DNA from: Leuctra nigra
Taxonomy: Eukaryota > Arthropoda > Insecta > Plecoptera > Leuctridae
Length of the DNA stretch: 64,000 nt
Direction of reading: 5' to 3'
Assembly: GCA_934045905.1 (NCBI GenBank)
Contig: OW203767.1
Location: forward strand, 28,766,520 to 28,830,519
The notes beneath the pieces were generated by a model that made no database searches, was not told where the DNA came from, and worked only from the letters and a program-made list of their open reading frames with translations. Below are positions 1 to 15,200 of this stretch, piece by piece. Numbering within the stretch: position 1 is the stretch's first letter; every line of letters starts with the position of its first letter. Made by a program: the position numbers and the translations under genes.

Positions 1-3000
1 TCTTCCACTCTTCATGTACTATTTCCTGTTTTATCTTCATATCGGATATTTCTTCCTTCAATTCCCGTACCTCCATCATGAGTCTTTCAACCAAGCTGAC
101 CTCACCTTCATTTACACTCCTCTTCATCTTGGATCTCAAATGCATCAACAATTTTTTTCTTCACTTTAAACACCTTGGTTTAAAAAGTTAAATGTAGTTT
201 TTGACCCGCAGTGAAATTTTACCCCATGTCACCGTGACAAATCTCTCTTCCTTTTTCCAATCCCGAACCACAGCAAAACCAAACTTAAATCTCGATATTT
301 ATCAATATTCTACGTATTATTTACGAACCCTTTTGCTTTTTATGACCTTCCAGCACGTCTCCACTCAATACCTTCACTTTTCAGCCAAACACATTCCTAT
401 TTCACAGTAAAATTAATTTTTAAATCGGACGATCTTATCTCCCTTTACAATAAGTTCACGGCCTTCGTGAACTTTTTCTTTTCTTTCGTGAACTTTTTTT
501 TTTTAAGAATTAAATTCTTAAAAATGCGTTTAACATGATTATGAGTGAGCACTAAAAGTCAAAAGACGACTGGTCAATTAGGAACTTAAGAAAGCGTCCT
601 GAAGTCTAGGGTTCGGTTCCAGGGGCTGGCCAACGTTAGAGTGGATTTCAATGATTTAGACGAATATATCTTTTTTGGTTGGTTATTTTTAATCAACCAA
701 CTATTAGGTTGACTAGTAGGTACTAGGTTTTAGTTTGACAAAATGATTTGATTATCAACTTTGCCCTTTTTTCAGAATAATAACATTATACGAATTTCGC
801 GATAATATTGATTCCGTAATTTTATGGACTTACGCCCTGCCTAGAACTGATTTAGCTGGTGCATGAAACCTCTAACGACCTAGTATATGTAATTTCATTA
901 ACAACATGAAATATATTTCTTTCGTATCAATCACAAACATATCCAACCGTATTAAAAGACATCCGGCAATCATTGTCTTTGAAGTAGCAACATAAATTCA
1001 CCATGTAATACGTGAACACGTGGGAACGTTGTTAAATATTTTTAAAAATATCTTCCTTCTGCTTTGAAAGCCATAGCATGAAACAAGCGGACAACTTGCT
1101 CTCTACTTTTTGGGGCTAGAAATCATGTATATTTCAAAGTGGATCACAACCACTTTTTGACACGGCCAGACTCGGGGGCAAATGCTCATTTCAATTTTAG
1201 TAAAAATATCAAAAACTCTTGTACAGTCAGTTTTCTCGGTCTGTGAAAAAGCGTCGCTGTCTCGCGCAAGATTCGCATGCGTTAGCCGGATAAGTAGTCA
1301 CGTGACAGAAGTCAAAGAAACACGATGTTTCCGAGATAATTAATCCACTCCGAGCAACAGCGAAACAGATTCCTGATGGGGGGGGGGGGGGGGGGGGGGA
1401 CTTGACACGGCGCCCTCGACATGCGCGAGACTTCACGTGGAACATTTCTGATTCAAACAGATGAAAATAATATTACTTAACTGTATTTGTTGTTGTACAT
1501 ATGTCATCATGTTATGTTTGTGTCTCTGACGTCAGATTCTTGGATTTTGTTCTGAAGTTTTGGTAAATTAAAACTTTTAGAATGTGTATAGTGTCTGGAA
1601 GAAAGGTCCTGCGAAGTGTCCTGGAGTTATTACGGGAATATTGATGCAAGGATAGGAAAGGAGTGGAACTAATCTACGAGGTTGATGAATTGGAACTATA
1701 CCAGCTATTTGTGTGTTTGGATTCTTAAATTTAAGTGTCAAAATGAATCGCCTTTAAATCTGAAAAAATTTAAAATCGATGTCAACCAATACGAATCTAA
1801 ACTGAATCTAAGCTGACGAATGGTCAAAAATAATTTTGCCACTGATTTTAGTCATAGCTTCTCACATATTAAAGAAATAGTTTGATTGATTATATCAAGT
1901 GCAATTTGTTGTTTCAAAGATTTGCTTTCCTTTGGGAAAATAAGAAACTGCTCTGAATTTAATTACGAAACCCGGCACCTCCACTAACAGTTTCTCAGAT
2001 TAAACATCGAATATTCATGCATAGCGTCACATTTCACACATTACCCTCGGAGTAGAAATTATAAATAATTATCACAATTATTGCTCCATATCAAGACGTG
2101 AGCATCTTCTCCCCCATTGTCTGTCTTCAAATGTGGAATAATTAGCAATATTAAAGTCACCCTATAAACCTGGTGGGGGATGAGTAGAGAAACATGTCCT
2201 ACCCAGACGACATCTCTCTCGCTCTCTCTCTCCTTCTTCTTTCATTAACACACATCCACCGCCCTCTCTCGTCAACTTACGCGTGTTTGACTTTTCATAC
2301 GATGACGTCATATACACAGCCTTCTAAACTCTTAATGCGTTACAACCCTTGCATGACAAATAACACTATATTTTCCCTCTCTTCCCCGTGTATTATATTA
2401 TGTGATGTTGTGTAATTCTCCTCTAGTAGGTAGCTTGACTTTACTGTTTTGTGACGCAAACAACGTATAATTTATTTTGATGAAATGAGTACACGCCCAC
2501 TGGCGATGTAGGAATTTATTCTTCTCGTTATATACATTTTGGTAATTTTATAATATTTAATTATTATTATAATTATGTTTTGTAGCTCAGTAATGTAGTA
2601 AGCATGTTTAAGTTTGTGTCAAAGAGAAGAAGCGCTGGTGCTCATTTCGTTCATTAGTATAAATTAATTTTTTGACGGGGAATACAGAAACAAATAACAT
2701 ACCTAATGACAACTTCGTGCGTTGCGGAATTATTTGGGGAAATGAAATTATTTTTAATCCATTGTGTGTTTCATCCAAAGCAATAATCTTGGATATGATC
2801 CAAGATATGATCTTGGATTTTATTCTATGAATTCAAAAATCAAATCGGTTTGGACCTCCTCTTAATTGACTACTTAATCCTCAATAAAGATGTTGAATAT
2901 CTATAAAATATCTATAAATATCTATTAAAAATATAATCTAATTGTATTTTAATTGATTGTTGATTGTATTTAAAAGAATGTTTTATATTTTAATAATGTC

Positions 3001-5390
3001 ACTAATATGTGGGGAAAGTCAATTATGCAATTTAAATAGGACACACCTAAACTATAGAGACGAGATCAATTATGGAAGGTAATGCCAAAAATTAGGGTAG
3101 AGCTCAATTACGTTTGGGGTAATTAATGTCAAATTAAGGGTAGTTATTAATTACAGTAAATAATGTCGACGAGATATTGTGTATTCCCTGCTGATCTTTG
3201 TACCTTGGATATCAAAGCTCAAGGATATTGATAGAATATTTCACGAATATTAAAAGATTTGAGCTAATTCGGTGACATGGTCTGATCTAAGCGTATTGTT
3301 TACTTGTCGAATAATCAGAGTAGGTATTTTATATTAAAAAATATCAGGGGGTCGCAAATTTCTAGCGATCAGAGGCTAGTTCGGTCGCGAACCAACTTAA
3401 AAAAATCGCCGAGTGCGTAAAGTGTCGTAACGAAACGCTCGCTTGTCTCTCAGTGTAATCCTTCAAGTAACACATTTTGAGTGAACTCGGCACAATCTCA
3501 TTCTCTTCCCGAGTTCCGACATCAAGACTAAGAACTGATTCTGAGTCAGTTCCTCTGTCTTTTCAACACAACTCAACAATGAAGTGAATTATACTCCTTG
3601 CAGTTACATAAACTCCACCCAGACTTATTATCAAAACTTAATTTCAGCATAATATATCTATAATTCAGGTGGATTTTTCCCCCTGTTTGTCTTTGACTCT
3701 AATATTTATCAGTCTCCTTATATACCGCTTTCCTGGTTATTGTTGGTCCCGCTTGTCTTGGTATGATTATTTATCTGGTTCCATGCATTGTCTCCTCCTT
3801 GGATTTTACTAGGACACTTCCCTTCTCCTTATTACCTCCTCCCCACCCCCTTTCATCGCTCTTCCACTTCTACCAAAAACATTATTATAACTTTGCACAT
3901 ATATTTGGAGGTTTCCTCACTAGAACTGTATCCTATTTCTATACACTGAAAACCGAAAATCGTACGTAACGTGGCGTTGACAAAAAGTAGACCTTATCTC
4001 TTGCGGTTGTGATAATATTATAGCTACCTGAGATCTTGAGAGACGAATTTAACAAGATGAGAAAACAAAAAGTAAATATGTGAAGTATGTATCTGTATGA
4101 CCTTAGAAAATTTAGTTTATTTATTACATAATTTTATTGAAATGTGAAAATATTTGAAGAATTATTGTGAAGTGTGTACCTAATGGCATTGAAAAATTTA
4201 GTTTATTTATTACATTATTTTATTTAAATATAGAGTATGTATTTTGTAATAAAGAAAATAATAACTAAGTCAGAAATTGTATAAAATTGGAAAAATCAGA
4301 ATATCTGAAACAGAATAAAGCTTTATTTCACATGGAATGGCGTAATAAATTATTTGAAAAATAAACTGGAAACTGGAAATGGAGAACATTTAAGTAATAT
4401 AGAAAATAGTTTCGTGATCCACCTGCAACGAGTTTTAACACGGGAATTTAAAAGCCAACCATTAGAACGAATTTCAGCCAAATACAGGAAAAACAGCTTT
4501 TGACAATAAAGATTCAAAATTGTGTTGTGCTACAAACAAGTAGGTAGTATGTTGCTGCGTACAAGGGTACTCACATTTCTTACCTTTTTCATAACGAGTA
4601 AAATAAACTATTTTTCGGTGCAATCCACAACATACGTTTCAATTTTTTGTTTAAGTTTTACAATATCAAAACCAAATTTGTATCCAGGTGTTCCATAACA
4701 ATGTGCACACGAGTGTATATGATAGCCATTGTTTCATACAAGTAGCTCTGTATTTCTTAACAATACTAATAGCAAGGTATTGTTGTGCAGCAGTGACTTC
4801 CACGGGGTGATGTTAGTCGCGGTTTTTTCTGCCCAACTTTTCGAAAAGCGAACGCTGGAAGTGTTCCTCGCAGCAGGAAGTCATTACGACATCTAAGATA
4901 TCATTATTATTGTGTGGACACAATGCAGGATCAGAGTTATCGCGAGAAAACTTAGTAGAGAAACTTTTAGAATTTCAAATGAGGTTTACTTGTTTTAGAA
5001 AGACGTTAATAAAACGCGATTTTTCATTGAATAAGTGAAATATTTTTATGTGATATTTACATAATAAGAAAAAAATTGAAAGAAGAAATACTTAGTTTCA
5101 AGTGAGAGGTCCTGGTTCAAGTCTATATGTTCTTTTTCACATTACGTTCTCCCCATGTAGAACTTTGTCTGAATTTTATAAATAAAATATATGTTTATAT
5201 TTAATTATATGAAAATATTAAAAATATTAGTTCTTATTTCATAAAAAATAGCCTAGTATAACCATTATCGGGAATAAAATCTAAGCGATTTTTGTCGTCG
5301 GTGTCACAGTACTTCTAATGGCAATTATAATAATGCGATAAAACGAATATAAATTTATTCCAATGGTATTGATAATAAATGAAATCAGTT
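1..5390. other. no gene seen
   Basis: AT-rich intergenic or intronic sequence. The longest frames are under 75 codons and without domains. It contains a CT-rich tract (2212-2280), a poly-G run and one copy of the CGGCACCTCCAC motif at 1971. Confidence 0.7.
1378..1399 (+). repeat. 22-base poly-G run
   Basis: Homopolymer in non-coding sequence. It creates a false poly-Pro frame on the other strand. Confidence 0.97.
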
Positions 5391-5585
5391 CTGTACCAAA
5401 GAGGTAGGTATAAGAATCTACCAATCTTGTTATTAATCTCTATCAATTGCAATTTGACTGAAGATAACAAATAGAGTTATATTCAAGTATTCTCTTACCA
5501 AATAACTGGCGGCATTACAATTAAATTACTGGATGCACTCAGAATCCTTGAAATGGACATCGGGCCTTCTACCTCTAAGGTACAG
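5391..5585. mobile_element. MITE with CTGTACC ends
   Basis: The ends CTGTACCAAAGAGGTAG and, inverted, CTGTACCTTAGAGGTAGAAG. The interior TCTATCAATTGCAATTTGAC is shared with 62.8 kb and weakly with 6.3 kb. There is no coding content. Confidence 0.65.
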
Positions 5586-6212
5586 TTAGTCACTATTCTT
5601 CATCATAATAAAGAGTACACTAGTACAAAAATGACTCCTGAATTTACCATGTTATTTTTTCTATTGAACTATGAGATAGAACCAGAACATCCAGGACCCA
5701 TTAGCAACGAACAATGAGACTACTTGATAAAATCACGTCGTAAGAACTAAACTAAACAATTGTAATTTTCTTCTGGTTTTTCTCCGATCTTGTAGATGCT
5801 TCATTGTCGCTGCAGCTTCCGAGTAGGTCTCAGGATCCGTTTCCTTAACGACTTCCACAAACAGTAAAACTAACGCACAACAATGCCGTGTCCTGGTCGA
5901 AGATTTACACATCTTGCAATCAGAATTATTCCATCTTATCCAACGTGATTTCATGCAAACTGCATTATCAAACAGTATAAGTTTTCACTTTTCAAACATT
6001 AAAGAAAGTCCAGATATCAAAATGGTGTTTGTCAGATTGTTAAATGGAACTCGTGATGTGTGAAACATGCACCATGCGTTTTGTACTTGAGTTGAGAGTC
6101 CAGAGACGTCTACAATGATATATTATTGCCGATGCTCATTTGATCTAAATTACGACGTTTGGCAGGGTTTTTAAATTGCATGTAAATTGCGCTTAATCAA
6201 GGGCAAGTATAT

Positions 6213-6450
6213 CTGTGGTTCAGACGTAGAAGGCCAGAAGTCAATTTTCTGAATTTGGCGTTGAGCACTTTTGGAATTGTTTAAACGCAAGCGGCCAAGC
6301 GCTAACAATTTAGATTGAAGTCAACACTTACGGTTATATTGAAATAAACAAAATTATATGCGTCACAATTGCAAATGTGGTTGGACGAAGGCTTATACGT
6401 ATCAACTCAAGAATCATTGAAACGGACGTCGTGTCTTCAACCTCTAAGGT
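6213..6450. mobile_element. CTGTACC-type MITE, second copy
   Basis: CTGTGGTTCAGACGTAGAAG on the left and TCTTCAACCTCTAAGGTAA on the right. GAGCACTTTTGGAATTG and AGATTGAAGTCAACACTTAC match the interior of the family copy at 62.8 kb. Confidence 0.6.
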
Positions 6451-8200
6451 AATTGAAACAGAAGTTAAAGTATCTAATTTCCAAAATTCACAAGAAATTT
6501 AATCCCTTGTAAATTTAAAAATAATATGCACAACTTATACCCAGTGTTGTATATAAAATTCCGAAATCGCTCTGTTTTCAGTTTTCTTATTAAAGATTTT
6601 ACAACAATTCTTTTCTTGAAAGTTCCCTTCAATTCCATGACATCGTTTTACGACAATCCCAATTCATTTCAAGCACAAAACCTCTGGATTTATCACAACG
6701 ACAGAATGTCCCACGTAACTTGCCGGAGAGTCTCAATTCTTCTCTCAATTTCATATATTTTCCGAAGCATATTTTCAATTTTAGATAATGCCTGAATGTT
6801 AAATTGAGCTTGAAATGATTAAGTTTCCTCCAACTTCCATGCAAGTATCCAACATCGTTGGTTCTATGCAAAATTATTGTAAATCCAATAATCTATATCT
6901 ATAAGTTACCCGCCATGCATCTACGGATATTACGCTTGTAGTTTGTTCCTTTTGGAATGGTACGACTTCGGCATTATTGCCACACCATTGAGTATCCTTA
7001 ATAGTTTGGTGTATTGTTTCGAATTTCGAACTCCGTGAAACCATTGAAAATAATACTGTTGTCTGTAGTGAGGGGTGGGGGATGTCAGGGGGAAGGGAGG
7101 GGTAGTGAAATCTAACTGCTAAGAAGCAGACAAGACAGGGATAATGGATTTATATTTTCTTTTAGTGTATACCTTCATCGGAAAATCGTCTACGTAATAT
7201 TGGAATGTCCAAGTGGTTGGGCTTGATAAGGGTAATTCCTTTCGTCCAAGACACTGGCCACAATATCATTCAGAAGTTGGCTAGTCTACGATGGAAGGGT
7301 GAAGAGGGTAGAGATGAACCTAGTTCGTTTTACAATAGAACGAAGTAAGAAATACATCGATTTGGTGAAGTGTCGTTGTCCAGTTTGGAAATATATCAAG
7401 AAAATGAAGTAATAATTGTGGACGAATAGCTAAACCGAACTTCTCATGTGCAGTATTCGAAAGTATGATAATTTGTCATCTCACTAAACTTGTGCTTTAG
7501 AGAAAACTGTGTTTGCTCGTAGAGGCGCAAAAACCACATAAAAAAGAAAACTATCTGATAAAATCACCATTATTAAGTATTGAATATGTTTTTTAAGTAG
7601 TTTTCTAAGTTATCAGTTAATATCCCTAAGCTATTACACAATGATGACACCCTTACACATGTAATTGCCATGTAACTCCTAACAACCCTCCCCCATTCAT
7701 AATATCTGTTAACACCCACTATTGACCATACACAAGAGTCTACTTAGATGATTGTTTGACTCATCTCCGGTCTTAAACGCCGCTCATTAATGTTCCACAC
7801 TTAGCTCGATCATCACTTGGTTCTGCGTTCACAAAGCAGGTGACAGATTAGCCATCTAATGTCCTTCCACAAGTAATAATAGTGACTCAAGATTTATAGT
7901 GTTGTTAGTCACTCGAGCGGACAATGTTCATATTGTGTAGTTTCAGCGTGGAATATCTTCGCATATAGGTGATTTAGAATAGAGGTGATTTGGAGTTTGA
8001 GATTTCGGTGGTTGAAATTAAACTGGAAGAAACGATTTGTTTAGTCGGTTGGGTCGTTAGAGAGGAATCTGGCATCTCGACTTGTTTTAGAGAGTTGTGT
8101 TTAGATAAGTTTTGGTGGGGTTTATCAACAATAAGGGCAATTAATGGTAAGGTCACAGGTATACTCCCGTGCTAAATGTTGTTCAGCAAAGAAATTAAGG
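6451..8200. other. no gene seen
   Basis: Only short frames without recognisable content. A G-rich patch lies at 7070-7106. Overlapping 60-codon frames on both strands near 8.0 kb are chance. Confidence 0.65.
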
Positions 8201-8429
8201 AAACAGGTAAAGAACGCTAGGAGTCCATATTTTTGGGGGGGAAAAACGAGTTTAAAGTGATTTTATAAGCTTTTAGAATATTCCCTCGGTTTATAGAAAA
8301 TATTGCTACAAAGTCTTGAAAAAATCAATTGAACTATCGATTTGTATGTAAGATCGATATAAGTTTCAACATAAAACAGTTTATCCAGTTTCATCCGAAT
8401 GTGACTTATAGCGTTCTTTCCCTGTACCC
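8201..8429. mobile_element. MITE with GGGTACAGG ends (second copy)
   Basis: The left end is ACAGGTAAAGAACGCTAGGA and the right end TAGCGTTCTTTCCCTGTACC. The interior AAAGTCTTGAAAAAATCAAT and TTTCATCCGAATGTGACTTA match the 35.6-kb copy. Confidence 0.75.
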
Positions 8430-11400
8430 TTCACTTGCTTCTGAGTCCGTTCCATGTTAGTGCACTTTTAAAATAATGTTTCAAATGATATTCAATTACT
8501 GTAAGAAAAACACGAACTTTCTTGTCACGTTGACAAGACCTTGGAAGACCGTGAATAACATTGAGATGAGAACCTTGTCACCGGACTGGAGAGTTCTCAT
8601 GTTATGTGATCGCACCCCTGATCACAGTTGGATTAGTATACCGTGAATCTCGCAGCAATAACGTGAAAATAAAACAGACGGAATACATAAATCAGCGTTT
8701 GTCAATGAAACAATGTGTATGCGAATTTTTTTCGGTTTAACGCACCACAAAAAAAATCACGCCAATTCCAAATGCGAATAACGCATTCGAAACAGATTTC
8801 AACTTTTATCCATAAAAAGAAGAATGACAAACAAAATTCACATTCAAAATCCGTACGAAAAAAAAGAATCAAGTTTGACTGTTTGACGCGGTATTTCAAG
8901 TCAATATCATCACGCCGGAATGAAACTTGATGATCGCGATCATTGTTCTAGAACGTCGACGTCAAGCTGTGATAGACCTTTCAATGGGCATCAAGTGCCA
9001 GATCGCAGAACGAGCGAAGAATCTATTGGGGCTCGTTCGAGCACGGGACATCCACGGGATATGATAATGTGTGAAGTCGAAGCCGCGTTCCTGCTCGCTG
9101 GAACGTGGCGGATGAATAACAATGAGACGAATATGGACGATTTTCACGATTTCCAGTATATATATTTTTTTCTCTGGGTTTGGAAATGGAATGATACTCT
9201 ATGACCGTGGGTTTTGAATGTTTTTTTTTGTGTTTTCTTATCGTGTTAAGCAATAAAGAGATAAGGATTTAGATTTTTGTCTTGGAGTTTTGTGGGCTAC
9301 ATTGCGACGTCATAATATAGGTTTGTGTCGTCATAATGCAGGCTTGTGATGTCATAGCAGGCTTCATATCCTTGTACTTATTCAAACTTATAACCGTCTT
9401 TCCGAACATTTTTGTTAATCAAATCATCTGGCTGGCATTCTTACAGACTTCACAAGATTGTCAATAAATAGTTATATATTTTACTCTTCTGCCTGACTTG
9501 TAATTTTTCATGTTTTACTTGGATAAGATCCGAAAAGCAACATTTGTGCAATGAAAATTTCACTGTATTGAGAAGGTACTCAATTAAATTAACTGATTGA
9601 ATTCATACTGATAAATTCAATCAGTTAATTTTTGGCCAATTTTCACAATTTTCTACGGAGTAGGAATTTTTTGCCAAGCATTTTCACATTCGCACAATAA
9701 CATGCTGACAATTCGATTAAAATTCTATTTTTATAGACATTCGCAGCCATTTATAAGGTATAACATATCCAATGACATTTCTGTGACAGCAAAGAAATAG
9801 CTATAAATATATGAAAAGTAGTATAATACTAGCGGTAAACAGCCATAAATCTTAGTGAGAAAAAAATAAATCCCATAAAATATAAGATAGATCTATTTGA
9901 ATATTTAAATATGTGAATAACTGACGGTGGCGCACAAAGCCCTTCTTCGGTCGCGATTTGCGTAAGCTGCTTGAAAGGGAAGGTGGATCTGAGATTTATA
10001 TCTCCGTCTTTGTCGCTCACATTGACGCCAATTCCAATGCAAGGCGACGTCAATAGATCCTTCCCAAACAACTTGAACATATCTTCTACACGTTTTACAC
10101 CTTTTCACTTTACATGGCCGAGGATTCTGTAGACAGAAAGTTATCTCAAAACATTCTTTATATCGATAATTATAAAATATTAAATAATTTGGGATAGGTC
10201 CGTTTTTTGTGTTATGCAATCATTATTCCTGTGGCATATTGAAATCTGTTGAGTGTTGATCAGCAAAAAATATAGAATTCTAAAATTCTGCAGCTTGTTT
10301 CCAAATAGACGATATATTTGAGAAATAGAACTACCAAAGGAGGATTTTTTTTTATAAAATACGTACATACACAAGAACATTTTGACTGAACATTTTGATC
10401 TGGGAACTTCAACGAGACAACCAGTTTTACTCATGCTTTTCTATTCCTATTTGGTTTTATTGATAACATTGAGATTTTAAAGGTTCTTTTTATAAGTGGT
10501 TCAATTAAATTTAATGGATTTGCTAGTTGTTATTATTTTTACATTATTTGCATTCACTTGTGTAAATTTTTTGTTGATTATTATTCTGATTAGCTTAATG
10601 CACTTTAAGAATATATTGTAAATTATATCCCTACAAGTAGGTTGTCTCGTACATATAACGATGAATTAATAGTTCGTTTCAAATATCTATCAAAAAATTC
10701 CGATCGACAAAAGAATTAATTCAGACTTTCTAAGAATTAAGAACTTAATGTGATAAGAAAAGTTTTTACTGCACTTTGTATAATATTCATGTATTTATTG
10801 CAATTTAACTCTGTCAATAGTATCAACTTTCAATATCTATAAACTTCCATAACCCTTTTCATACAACACATTCGCAACGCTCTTAAAGTTTGTTGACAAA
10901 GAATGGCATTTTATGAAGATGATTCTACCAGCAAGAAAATATCGTAAATTCACGAAATTTTCAAATCCAATTACGTGAAAAGAAATGGAAGTGTGTGCGG
11001 ATTGAAATCACCCCCAAGATGGCGAAGATTCTGCCTGCCAAGAAAGAAAGAATTCACCATCAAAGATCATGAATAATTTTCTATCGCCATAAACCTTGCA
11101 TTTTTAGCTGATGCATACTCTTTCTTTGGAAAACCAATTTGAATAAACATATAGCATCCATTATTTTAGGAACTTGTTTATATATATCATCCGAAAATTG
11201 AACCCCCTAAGGAGAAGTCGCGCTTGCAAATGCGGAAGGCAGCAATTTTATTGGCATCTGCCATTAAAAATCTTTCCGGAGAATATGCATATCAATAAAA
11301 TAAAAAAAACTTTCTGTTCAAATAAAATGAAGACCAATATATAGAAGCAAACTAGAGGAAGAGCATTTACAGTTCTTAAGAATAATTTACAAAGGTGGTG

Positions 11401-12087
11401 ATAAAAATGTTTTCCCAAAAAAATGTAGCAACTTGAGATGGAAAATAACAAAACCTTTGATGGATCTCATACAAATTGTGTTCAATTTTGATAAGATCTT
11501 TGAAACTAGCCCCCATTGTGTGTTATTGGGAGTTGTAAATGGTTACTATGCGCAATAAAAATACATCGAATGGATTGAGTTTCAGCTTTGCATATCCAAA
11601 AACCACCCTCAAATCCCTTCTACTACCCCCCATCACCCCACCCCTACTTATAAGCTACGATATTTTCAAACTACTTGGACGATTTTGATATGCATAAATG
11701 GAATGAAGAGACAAAACATGAAAATATGGCCATATATAAGAATGTTCGAAGTTCATCTTCGCAGGGGGGTGAGGGGAAACCAGCGGGCGGTTAAAAAGAG
11801 GAAAAATAAGGGGTAGGTTGAGTGGGGTGAGAGGGACTTTTGAGGAAAAGAATTGGTTGCTTTTCCGATACAAAGAAAGCGCAATGGAATAAGTCGTGTT
11901 CAGTTAATGCAGAATGTCTCAATGACATGGGGTTATTTTATTGTTCAGAAGCCCATGGATTTCAGGACAGGAATAATCACAAACAGATGAAGTCGCATCG
12001 CGGATTATTGTTGATTGAAAACACTATTAGCTCTTCAGTTCAGCATTATAGAGCATGGAGCTTTGCATATTATGTATAATTCGTGTC
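8430..12087. other. no gene seen
   Basis: AT-rich. Frames of up to 104 codons (minus strand, about 9.9-10.2 kb) have no family features. Three imperfect 24-base GTCATA..GCAGGCTT repeats lie at about 9305-9365. Confidence 0.65.
9586..9631. repeat. perfect 18-bp hairpin
   Basis: AAATTAACTGATTGAATT and its exact complement are separated by CATACTGATA. There is no gene nearby. It is too short in its stem for a typical miRNA precursor. Confidence 0.8.
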
Positions 12088-12228
12088 AAATAAAACATAT
12101 TGCCACAAAGGCTTGAAAAAAGCAATTGAAATATCGAACTGTACGGAAGATCAATACAAGTTTCAACATGAAACTTCGTTCATCTCAGTTTCATCCGAAT
12201 GTAACTTATAGCGTTCTTCCCCTGTATC
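12088..12228. mobile_element. right half of a GGGTACAGG-type MITE
   Basis: From TTGCCACAAAGGCTTGAAAA to TAGCGTTCTTCCCCTGTATC it matches the right part of the 35.6-kb copy. The left terminus is missing. Confidence 0.7.
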
Positions 12229-15200
12229 CTTCATATGTTATCATACGGGCTAATGATTATTACATGAATAATCTCAATAATTTGAAACGGACAACTTTTG
12301 ATAGTGACAAATTTGATTCATAATAATTTCTGATCACCACTGGTTTTATCAACGTCAGATACAAATTTCATCGTCGAATAAGTTCAAAATAATCCGGCCA
12401 ATAAGAGAGCAGTAAGTCGAATTATTTGAGGAATAACAATTATAGGGAACATATAACAAACCATATAACAAACTCAAAATTATCTGCATAACAAATATCA
12501 CAGGTAGTTGCACTAAAATTACCTCAAACTTCCTAATGAGATAATCATTCCGGCAGTGCGTATTTCTGCAGTAGTATTTCGAACCGGAAGAGCCGTCATA
12601 TAAGGAAGCCGAAGCTGAGAATTCTCAAATGAAATGACGCAAGCCCCACAAATCATATGTTAGTTTGACATGGCTATGCAAAATATCTCCCCCAACCCCC
12701 CCACAAAACTGTTTTGCCCGCTCCACCGTCACGATTCAAGGGGGAGGGGGTTAACGGAAGGAAAGATCGAAATGGGGGGGTTTGGATATTCACAATAGTT
12801 GACAGTTATTATAAATGTCAAGAAATCCGCGTATATATCCTTTCAAATCTATCTCGTTTATCCCATAGACTTCCATCTTTCTCCGCATAAAAGATTGCTT
12901 TTGATATCTGCATAGATGGATTACAGTATAAGCCATTAGGATTTCAGTTTCAATGTAGAGAAGGAGAGCAGGTTTTTGAAACAATACCGTCGATTTCCAA
13001 CTGGCTCTGGTTGCTGACTGAAGCTAGGTTTCCATGTAATATCATTGCGTCGCGAATATTGCAAGAAATGACTACATACTAGGGACAGTGGTCAAGGCGT
13101 TGTGTGATTTCGAATTTGCAACAATGAGCTTTAGAAAGCTCCAGCACTTGCTATGACAACGTTGAAACAAAAGTATGATAACTGTAAATATATCCATCTT
13201 TTTATTTACAAATATCATTAAGGGTGCTTTCGGATTATTGGAAAAGCACAAGTAACGATTTGCTCCAATGTGACGCAATAAAAAAATAAAAATGTGCACA
13301 AAACAAACAGTGCTAAAAATATTAAAAAGGGACAATTAACAAACAAATACATTTCCACCGTCCTGGAATATACAATCTTTCTCCGTATATACTTAACAAA
13401 AACGTATCCTATGGTAACTAAGTTAGTGGACTTCAAAAGCCTGAAATACCTCAAACTTTCTTAAATTTTGAGGTCAACAATTTGGTTTACACTAATTTTC
13501 TGTTACTCATTTTCTATTTCGTTTCGTATTTCTTGTACCTAAGTAGTTACAAGAAATTACGATCGAAAATTCATCAAAATTCGATCAAGATCAATGCGAA
13601 ACTTCAAAATTTTGAAATGAACAAGTTAAGATTTTCGTTGGTTGCGCAGTCCAGTTGACAACTTAATAATAAGTTGTTTTTTAATGATACAAGAGTTAAA
13701 CTTCTATTTATTATTAGAGGATGACTTTTATTCATCCTAACAAGAACTTAACGTCGAATCCTGTGTCAATTTCAACTTGCTCCACTCCACTTTGAGCGTG
13801 CGCTATCGCATGTCGTCGCTCGCTGATTGGCTGAACCGGATCACGTGACGAATGCTGTGACATCTCGTGAAAGACTCTCCACGTACGACATCAATGGCCA
13901 TCATCTCTGATCGCCCGGGACAGAAAGCGACTTTAGAAGTCTCGCTCTATTAGCTGAACGATGTCAACGAATATAGACTCTTTTCAATATCATTTCCATT
14001 CGTATTCATATCTGAGAGTAGAGATTATACCTGCTCGAGGTTATTCATCGTGACAATCCCTTTCAATCTACAGATTGACGGAATATTAAATACACCCTCT
14101 CGATTCCTGTACATTTTAGATCAATGCTTTTTAGAGATGAATGTCCATTCGAATAATTTTGTTTTATCTTTTAAGTGTCAAAGAAAATGTATTCTAATCA
14201 AGGGGATGTGACGCCCGAGGCATCAAGTGGAGGTGCCGGGATTTCCTATTTATGAAGGACTGTTTTTCTTCTAATGTATGCTCTTTTTCTGGTGTTTGAT
14301 ACTAACTCTTGTATGATGTACAAAAGATAATGTTAAAACTCACGTTTTCATCATATCTTTGATAACCAGAAAAGTAAAATTTTTGCATTAACTTTAATGA
14401 ACAATTTACATTTCTTGTATGTAACTTTTCATGTAAGTTTTCATGTAAGTTTACATTATTTTATGTTGGGAGTAGTGACGTCCATAACAGTCAATAAGTT
14501 TCCAATAAAAATATAATACTACGATCTAGGAATTAGGACTAGGACTTGAACTAGAAGTAGCTTCATAATATTTGTTTATAATTTTACCGGATTTCCTATT
14601 TGTTAAAAAAATTTAAGCATATTCGAAACGTGCAACACGTACTACGTTCATATGTAAGTTGTATTATTAATTATTGGAGCGTTCAGGCCAATACGTTTAG
14701 GAAAATATTACTGTAAACTAAAACGCCAGCGAAGCCGAGAATGAATATTTAAAAACCAATTCACATTTTCTGAGTGATTTTACAAATCACCTTCATCGGC
14801 CATCGCAAAACTTTACATTTTTTATTGTCAGCAAATGATATTAGTTTTTCACACAAAAAGTAATCATACTCGAGAGTTCTATACATGAATATTGTCTGAT
14901 AAAACTTTCAATAAATAATGATCGATGGAAAAGACAATCCTGGAAAAGCATGTCGCTCCACTTATCATGTATGGGAAGAACAGTGTTAAAGAAAGAGACA
15001 CTTAAGAGAGCTTATTAACAATAATCTGACATCTCATTGGCTCTGGCATCTTCAGTGAGTTGACATCATCTTTATGAGGCTGACCATCGAACATTTTCCT
15101 CTTCCAGCTCGGCGAAAACACGGGCATGCTTTATTTGCTTTGGATTCGGTGTTCGGTCAACCCAGAGGACAATACAAACAGACATTAATAAAAACGATAT

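Noticed and set aside
590..660. tRNA-like B boxes at about 0.63, 5.1, 19.79 and 29.12 kb
   Set aside because: Each has a GGTTC-type motif but no matching A box at the right distance and no cloverleaf I can draw.
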